This document shows positions 58,798 to 64,000 of a DNA stretch of 64,000 bases, piece by piece. The notes beneath the pieces are model-generated. The model was given only the letters and a program-made list of their open reading frames with translations, was not told where the DNA came from and did not search any database. Position 1 is the first letter of the stretch. Each line of letters begins with the position of its first letter. Origin of the DNA: an uncultured Chloroflexota bacterium (GTDB lineage Bacteria; Chloroflexota; UBA11872); the NCBI GenBank assembly GCA_958296175.1, contig OY282448.1:496001-560000 (forward strand), in the 5' to 3' direction. A program made the position numbers and the translations under genes.

Positions 58798-58828
58798 GGG
58801 CGGTGGGTAAAGCGCACGGGGTCGGTGG

Positions 58829-58834
58829 CGTAGC
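58829..58834 (+). promoter_or_regulatory. Putative -10 element of the nuclease-helicase gene
   Basis: TAGCAT in the context GGCGTAGCATGC, same as upstream of the decarboxylase gene, about 134 bases before ATG 58968. The leader between them holds no other ORF I trust. Confidence 0.35.
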
Positions 58835-58967
58835 ATGCCGTCCGCGCGAGGCGCCTGAGGCGGAGCGGCAAAGCCGCTGGGTTGGCGCGGGGGCCGACTT
58901 CGACCCATCGCGCTTTTGGGCCAGGTGTTCGAGCCGCCGGGTTGGCGCGGCGGAGGGCGACCATTCC

Positions 58968-61900
58968 ATGCAAATAATCGACGGGCGGCTGGTCCATTCC
59001 GCAACCGACTTGGTTGGGTTCCTGGAATGCCGGCACCTGGCCGACCTGGAACGCGCCGTGGTCGAACGACACCTCGAAGGCCCGGTCCGCAAAGACGCCG
59101 TGTTGGAACGCATCGCCAAGCGCGGGCGTGAGCACGAGGCGCGCTTTCTGTGCGAGTTGCGCGGCCAAGGCTTCGGCGTGACGGAAATCCAGCCGCTGGA
59201 CGGCGTGTCGTCGTCCGAGCGCGTCACACGCGGCCGCGCAGACACGCTGGCAGCCATCGACGCCGGCGTCGACGTCATCTACCAGGCCGTGCTCACCGAC
59301 GGGCAGCGGCTGGGCTACGCCGACTTCCTGCGCCGCGTGGAACGGCCCGGCGGCGGGCGCGGCTGGAGCTACGAGGTCTGGGACACCAAACGCGCGCGCC
59401 ACGCCACGGCGCCCGCCGTCTTGCAGCTCACCATGTATTCCGACCTGCTGGGCGCCATGCAGGGGCGCCAACCAGAGCACATGCACCTGGCGCTGGGCGG
59501 CGCGGAGAAGAAACCCGAGAGCTTTCGCGTGGCCGACTTCGCCGCCTACTACCGCCTGATCGACCGGCAGCTGAGCGGCGCGCTGCGCGTCCCCGACCCG
59601 GGGCTGCAGCTGCCGACCTACCCCGAGCCGGTGTCCCATTGCGATTTCTGCCGCTGGCGTTCATGCTGCCGCACCCGCTGGCGCACGGACGACGACCTGG
59701 CGCTGGTGGCAAACCTCGACTCGCGCCAGCGCAAGGTGCTCCACGACCTTCAGATCACCACGCGGCGCGAACTGGCCAAACCCTCGCGGCCGCTGCCGCA
59801 GCGGCCAGACGGCGTCAGCCAGGATTCCCTGGTGCGCGTGCAGGCGCAGGCAGAGATTCAAGTGCGCGGCGAGCGCCAGGGCCGCACCATCGCCGAGCGC
59901 ATCCCGCCCGAACGCAACCGCCAGCAGCAGATCGTCCCCGACCGCGGCCTGTGGACCCTGCCCGAACCGTCGCCGGGCGACCTCTTCTTGGACCTGGAAG
60001 GCGACCCATTCTTCGAGTCGGGCCCCATCGACGGAATCGACTACCTCTTCGGCCTGATCGAACCCGGCCGCCTGGACCAAAACGGCGAGCCCGCGTTCCA
60101 TGCCATCTGGTCCATCGCAGACGGCACGGTCACGCCCGCAGCCGAGCGGCAGGCGTTCGAGGCATGCATCGACCTCATCATGGACCGCTGGGCCGCCGAC
60201 CCGACCCTGCACGTCTACCACTACGCGCACTACGAACAGACCGCCATCAAACGCCTGGCCGGCCGCCACGCCACGCGCGAATCCGAGGTAGACCAGCTGC
60301 TGCGCGGCGGCGTGTTCGTCGATCTCTACCGCACCGTGCGCCAGGGCGTGCGCGCCTCGGTGGAGAGCTACTCCATCAAGAAGCTGGAACCGCTGTACGG
60401 GTTCGAACGCTCGACCGACCTGCGCGACGCCGGCGACAGCATCGTCGAGTTCGAGGCCTGGCTCGACCACGCGGACGACGGCGAACAGCGCGACGACCTG
60501 CGCGACGAGATCGAGGGCTACAACCGCGACGACTGCCTCTCCACCTGGCGCCTGCGGGACTGGCTGGAAGACCAGCGCGCCGACCTGGTGTGCGAGGTGC
60601 TGGCGGACGGCGGCGAACCGCCGCCGCGGCCCACCGTGCCCGCCCCAGAGGAAACCCAGGACTCCGAAGCCCAGCAGAAAGTCCAGGCGCTGGTAGAAGC
60701 GCTGACCGCCGGAATGCCCGAGGACCCGGCCGACGCCTCCAAAACCCAGCGCGGAAGCTGGCTGCTGGCGCAGTTGCTGGGCTGGCACCAGCGCGAGCAC
60801 AAGGCCATGTGGTGGCGCTTCTTCACGTTGCGCGACGACCTGGACGACCGCGAGCGCGTGGAGGAGTCCGACGCGCTGGGCCAACTCCACTTTCTGCGCT
60901 CCTGGAACGACCCCCGCCCCAACGCCAGTTCCACGATCCACCGCTTCCGCTACCCGGCCCAAGACCACAAGTTCGAGCTCGGCGACCAGCCGCGCGACCA
61001 GGACGGGCAGTCGGTAGGGACGGTAGTGCGCGTGGACGACACCGCCGGCGAGATCGACCTGAAGGTGGGGCAAACGCGGCCGCCGCCGCGGCCGACGTCG
61101 CTGATCCCCCTCGACTACGTCAACCCAAAGCCGAAACCCGAGAGCCTCCAGCACCTGGCCGAATGGGTGATCGAGCACGGCGTGGACGCCCCAGGCCCCT
61201 TCCGAGCCGCCCGCGACCTGCTGCTGCGCCGGCCGCCGCGCGCCGGCCAGGTACCCGACGAACCGCTGGCGGCCGCCGGCGAAGACCCCCAGGACGCCGC
61301 CCAGCGTCTGGTGCTGGCGCTGGACCAGAGCTATCTGGCCGTCCAGGGGCCGCCCGGGTCGGGCAAGAGCACCGTGGGTGCGCAGATGATCGTGGACCTG
61401 GTGGCCGCCGGAAAGCGCGTGGGCGTCACCGCCAACAGCCACAAAGTCATCGGCGAACTGCTCGAAAAGACCGCCCGCGCCGCTCGGAAGCGCTGCGTCC
61501 GCGTCCGCATCGGCCAGAAAACCAGCCGGGGAAGCGCGCCCACCTTCCAAGACGCGGCGCCTCTGACCAGCAACAACCAGACCGAGACGGCCCTGCGGCG
61601 CGGGTCGCTGGACGTCGTGGGCGGCACGTCCTGGCTGTGGGCGAGCGACGTCATGCAAGCCTCGGTCGACGTGCTGGTCGTCGACGAAGCCGGCCAGATG
61701 TCGCTGGCCGACACGTTGGCGGCCGCGCGCAGCGCAACCAACCTCGTGCTGCTGGGCGACCCGCAGCAACTGGACCAGCCGCTGCAAGGCTCCCACCCGC
61801 CCGGCGCCGAGCGTTCCGCCCTGGCGCACCTGCTGGGCGACAAGCAGGTGATGCCCGCGCACCTGGGCCTGTTCCTGGACGGCACCTGGCGCCTGCACCC

Positions 61901-62612
61901 CGACATCTGCGCCTACACCTCGGAAATCTTCTACGCAGGCAGCCTGCGCTCGCACCCTGGCCGCGAGAAGCTGAACCTGGCCGGGACGCCGCCGTTCCAT
62001 AGCGCCGGGCTGCGCTTTCTGGCCGTGCCGCACGAACGCTGCGTGAGCGACTCGAAAGAAGAAGCCGCCGCAATCGCCGCCAGCCTCCAACCGCTCTTCG
62101 ACACGGACGCGGACGCGGCCTGGACCAACGCCAAGGGCCAGACCCAGCGGATCGAACGCGGCGACGTGCTGATCATCACGCCCTACAACCGCCAGATCCG
62201 CACCCTGAAGGACGAGCCGGCGCTGCGCGGCCTCCGCATCGGCACGGTGGACAAGTTCCAGGGACAGGAAGCGCCCATCTCCATCTACTCCATGGCCACC
62301 AGCTCCAGCGAAGACGCCCCGCGCGGCATGGAGTTCCTTTACAGCCTCAACCGCCTCAACGTGGCCACCAGCCGCGCCCAATGTCTGGCGCTCGTCGCCG
62401 CCAGCCCCGGCCTGCTCCACGTCCGCTGCCAAAACCCCACCCAAATGCGCCTGGCCAACGCCCTGGCCCGCCTGGTCGAACTGGCGAACGCCTGCCCGCC
62501 GGCGGCGCCGCGCGCCGAACGCCGTTCACGGGACGGCTCGTCCGCGCCGAGCCGCGGGATCCTCGTTCCGGAAGGAGACCGACCGCCTCGTGGCACACTG
62601 GCCGTGTCGTGA
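58968..62612 (+). CDS. TM0106-type RecB-like nuclease fused to RNase H-like domain and superfamily I (Dna2/UPF1-like) helicase
   Basis: A 1214-residue protein; ATG 58968 follows GGAGGG. The N-terminal ~240 residues form a RecB-family PD-(D/E)XK domain of the TM0106 type, with YEVWDTKRARHATAPAVLQL (D and K) and a Cys cluster HCDFCRWRSCCRTRW that can hold an iron-sulfur cluster. Next (about 340-560) is a DEDD/RNase H-like exonuclease domain: LFLDLEGDPFF, HVYHYAHYEQTAIKRLAG, EGYNRDDCLSTWRL. The C-terminal helicase has Walker A VQGPPGSGKST, Walker B VLVVDEAGQM, GDPQQLDQP, TVDKFQGQE and NVATSRAQ. The plan suggests DNA repair, replication-fork or defence use. The stop lies 20 bases before the next gene start. 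Confidence 0.85.
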   Translation: MQIIDGRLVHSATDLVGFLECRHLADLERAVVERHLEGPVRKDAVLERIAKRGREHEARFLCELRGQGFGVTEIQPLDGVSSSERVTRGRADTLAAIDAGVDVIYQAVLTDGQRLGYADFLRRVERPGGGRGWSYEVWDTKRARHATAPAVLQLTMYSDLLGAMQGRQPEHMHLALGGAEKKPESFRVADFAAYYRLIDRQLSGALRVPDPGLQLPTYPEPVSHCDFCRWRSCCRTRWRTDDDLALVANLDSRQRKVLHDLQITTRRELAKPSRPLPQRPDGVSQDSLVRVQAQAEIQVRGERQGRTIAERIPPERNRQQQIVPDRGLWTLPEPSPGDLFLDLEGDPFFESGPIDGIDYLFGLIEPGRLDQNGEPAFHAIWSIADGTVTPAAERQAFEACIDLIMDRWAADPTLHVYHYAHYEQTAIKRLAGRHATRESEVDQLLRGGVFVDLYRTVRQGVRASVESYSIKKLEPLYGFERSTDLRDAGDSIVEFEAWLDHADDGEQRDDLRDEIEGYNRDDCLSTWRLRDWLEDQRADLVCEVLADGGEPPPRPTVPAPEETQDSEAQQKVQALVEALTAGMPEDPADASKTQRGSWLLAQLLGWHQREHKAMWWRFFTLRDDLDDRERVEESDALGQLHFLRSWNDPRPNASSTIHRFRYPAQDHKFELGDQPRDQDGQSVGTVVRVDDTAGEIDLKVGQTRPPPRPTSLIPLDYVNPKPKPESLQHLAEWVIEHGVDAPGPFRAARDLLLRRPPRAGQVPDEPLAAAGEDPQDAAQRLVLALDQSYLAVQGPPGSGKSTVGAQMIVDLVAAGKRVGVTANSHKVIGELLEKTARAARKRCVRVRIGQKTSRGSAPTFQDAAPLTSNNQTETALRRGSLDVVGGTSWLWASDVMQASVDVLVVDEAGQMSLADTLAAARSATNLVLLGDPQQLDQPLQGSHPPGAERSALAHLLGDKQVMPAHLGLFLDGTWRLHPDICAYTSEIFYAGSLRSHPGREKLNLAGTPPFHSAGLRFLAVPHERCVSDSKEEAAAIAASLQPLFDTDADAAWTNAKGQTQRIERGDVLIITPYNRQIRTLKDEPALRGLRIGTVDKFQGQEAPISIYSMATSSSEDAPRGMEFLYSLNRLNVATSRAQCLALVAASPGLLHVRCQNPTQMRLANALARLVELANACPPAAPRAERRSRDGSSAPSRGILVPEGDRPPRGTLAVS

Positions 62613-62632
62613 ACCTGGGGAGTGGGCTGCGT

Positions 62633-63973
62633 ATGTCTGATGGAAGCGGCCTGAAAGACCGCATCGCGGCCAGCGTGGAGGCGCGGCGGGAAGAGATCAT
62701 CCAGGTTGGCGAGACGATCATGCGCAACCCGGAGCTGGGGTTCAAAGAGTTCGAGACCTCGGCGTTGGTGCAGCAGACGTTCGACGAGCTGGAGCTGGAC
62801 TACCGCGCGGGGCTGGCGCGCACGGGGGTGAAGGCGCGGCTGGACACGGGGCGGCCGGGGCCGACGCTGGCGTTGATTGGCGAGCTGGACGCGCTGACGG
62901 TGGTCGGGCATCCGCACGAAAACCCCGACACGCACGCCGCCCACGCCTGCGGCCACAATGCCCAAATCGCCGGGCTGATGGGCGCGGCGGCGGCGCTGAG
63001 CGACCCGGCGGTGCTGCGCGACCTTTGCGGCGCCATCGTGCTCTTTGCCGTGCCGGCCGAGGAATACGTCGAAGTCGAATACCGCCACGGCCTGGTCCAG
63101 GCCGGCGAACTGGAGTTCCTGGGCGGCAAGCCCGAACTGATCGCCCGCGGCGAGTTCGACGACGTCGACCTGGCCATGATGATCCATACCCACTCGCAGC
63201 CAGACGAGAACGGCATGGCGGCCGTGACGGCCTCCAACAACGGCTGCGTCGTCAAGCAGATTCGCTACCTGGGCCGCGCCGCCCACGCCGGCGGCGCGCC
63301 CCACCGCGGGATCAACGCCTTGTACGCCGCCCACCTGGGCCTGGCCGCGATCAACGCGCTGCGCGAGACCTTCCGCGACGAGGACGCCATTCGCGTGCAC
63401 CCCATCGTCACCCACGGCGGCGATCTGGTGAACGTCATCCCGGCGGAGGTCAGGCTGGAAACCTACGTGCGCGGCGCCGCCACCGAAGCCATCGACGCCG
63501 CGGCCGCAACCGTGGACCGCGCGCTCAAGGCCGGCGCGCTGGCGCTGGGCGCCGAGGTGGAAATCGTCACGCTGCCCGGCTACCTGCCCCTGCGCAACGA
63601 CCCCAACATGGCCGAGCTGTTCATGGCCAACCAACGCACCGTCCACGGCGGCGCGCAAGTGCGGCGGCTGGGGCACCGCACCGGCTCCACGGACATGGGC
63701 GACGTGTCGCACGTCATGCCCGCGCTGCATCCCTCCATGGCCGGCGCCTCGGGCAACGGCCACGCCGTGGACTGGGCAATCGCGGACCCCCAGATGGCCT
63801 ACCTGGAACCGGCCAAAGCGCTGGCATGGATGGCGGCGGACCTGCTGAGCGGCGGCGCCAGCGCCGCGCGCCGCGTGCTGGACGACTTCGAACCGCGCAT
63901 GAGCAAGGACGATTACCTGGCCTACCAACGCGGCCTGTTCCGCACCGAACGCTGGAACGGCGCCGCCGCCTGA
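62633..63973 (+). CDS. M20-family amidohydrolase/peptidase
   Basis: A 446-residue metallohydrolase. Metal-binding blocks: ALIGELDAL (Asp), HACGHNAQIAGLMGAA (Cys/His), VPAEEYVE (Glu-Glu), THSQPDENG (His) and the C-terminal STDMGDVSHVMPALHP (His). The dimerisation-domain motif is GRAAHAGGAPHRGINALYA. This is the pattern of M20D amidohydrolases (N-acyl amino acid or aminobenzoyl-glutamate hydrolase type). Start ATG 62633 (MSDGSGLKDR). It is probably cotranscribed with the helicase gene by position only. Ends before the window edge; the last 27 bases are non-coding. Confidence 0.9.
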   Translation: MSDGSGLKDRIAASVEARREEIIQVGETIMRNPELGFKEFETSALVQQTFDELELDYRAGLARTGVKARLDTGRPGPTLALIGELDALTVVGHPHENPDTHAAHACGHNAQIAGLMGAAAALSDPAVLRDLCGAIVLFAVPAEEYVEVEYRHGLVQAGELEFLGGKPELIARGEFDDVDLAMMIHTHSQPDENGMAAVTASNNGCVVKQIRYLGRAAHAGGAPHRGINALYAAHLGLAAINALRETFRDEDAIRVHPIVTHGGDLVNVIPAEVRLETYVRGAATEAIDAAAATVDRALKAGALALGAEVEIVTLPGYLPLRNDPNMAELFMANQRTVHGGAQVRRLGHRTGSTDMGDVSHVMPALHPSMAGASGNGHAVDWAIADPQMAYLEPAKALAWMAADLLSGGASAARRVLDDFEPRMSKDDYLAYQRGLFRTERWNGAAA

Positions 63974-64000
63974 CCCGCGCCCGCATCGTTCGCCGCCCGC

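Noticed and set aside
1..64000. CRISPR arrays, tRNA or rRNA genes, insertion sequences
   Set aside because: No regularly spaced repeat with unique spacers, no tRNA-like T-arm with matching stems, no rRNA motifs and no transposase or integrase were found on reading both strands.

Overview
The window is a G+C-rich bacterial chromosome segment in which almost every base is coding. No rRNA or tRNA genes, CRISPR array, transposase or prophage structural genes were seen. Housekeeping genes (ftsY, rpmI-rplT, pheST, recA, prs, tpiA, panC, mdh, glcEF) are mixed with many oxidoreductases of the Ldh, Gfo/Idh/MocA, DUF3179, SPFH/NfeD and AIM24 type. This mix and the codon style suggest a free-living or sponge-associated member of Chloroflexota (Dehalococcoidia/SAR202-like), but the lineage is an inference; no marker was compared.

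Layout. 1-8.1 kb: the 5' part of a Gfo/Idh/MocA oxidoreductase, a compact type II restriction-modification pair, then a tightly coupled operon of a GHKL-type ATPase, an unknown protein and two tandem paralogues that keep near-identical flanks around a divergent, AT-richer core. 8.1-21.3 kb: metabolic and housekeeping genes (two Ldh-family dehydrogenases, GIY-YIG nuclease, SPFH+NfeD, panC, glcEF, ftsY, sugar nucleotidyltransferase, MFS transporter). 21.4-23.2 kb: an NgoMIV-type restriction-modification pair whose nuclease gene is much AT-richer than its surroundings. 23.5-34.8 kb: AIM24 protein, amine oxidase + histidine decarboxylase-like enzyme + ACT protein, tpiA, PHP phosphoesterase, rpmI-rplT-trmH-like-pheS-pheT. 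34.8-36.9 kb: a GmrSD-type (DUF262/DUF1524) restriction gene split from its DUF5655 domain by one in-frame TAG. 37.2-38.3 kb: a glutaredoxin-like gene divergent from a peroxiredoxin-like gene that carries an in-frame TGA at the expected redox cysteine, followed by a SECIS-like hairpin (putative selenoprotein). 38.4-40.2 kb: mdh and an HpaI aldolase. 40.4-43.8 kb: two tiny ORFs facing a single-chain type IIG-like methyltransferase/nuclease. 44-58.7 kb: two DUF3179 lipoproteins, gamma-glutamyltransferase, GH3 glycosidase, a cytochrome c-PQQ sugar dehydrogenase fusion, prs-usp-recA, a zinc alcohol dehydrogenase and an RsmC-like methyltransferase. 58.9-64 kb: a very large RecB-like nuclease/helicase and an M20 amidohydrolase.

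The main theme is many independent DNA-defence modules (at least six) placed one by one between conserved housekeeping genes. The best candidates for something undescribed are the GHKL ATPase operon with its variable-core paralogue pair (2.4-8.1 kb) and the recoded peroxiredoxin-like gene (37.8-38.3 kb). A recurrent -10-like element (TANNNT, often GTACCAT or GTAGCAT) lies upstream of many transcription units on both strands.
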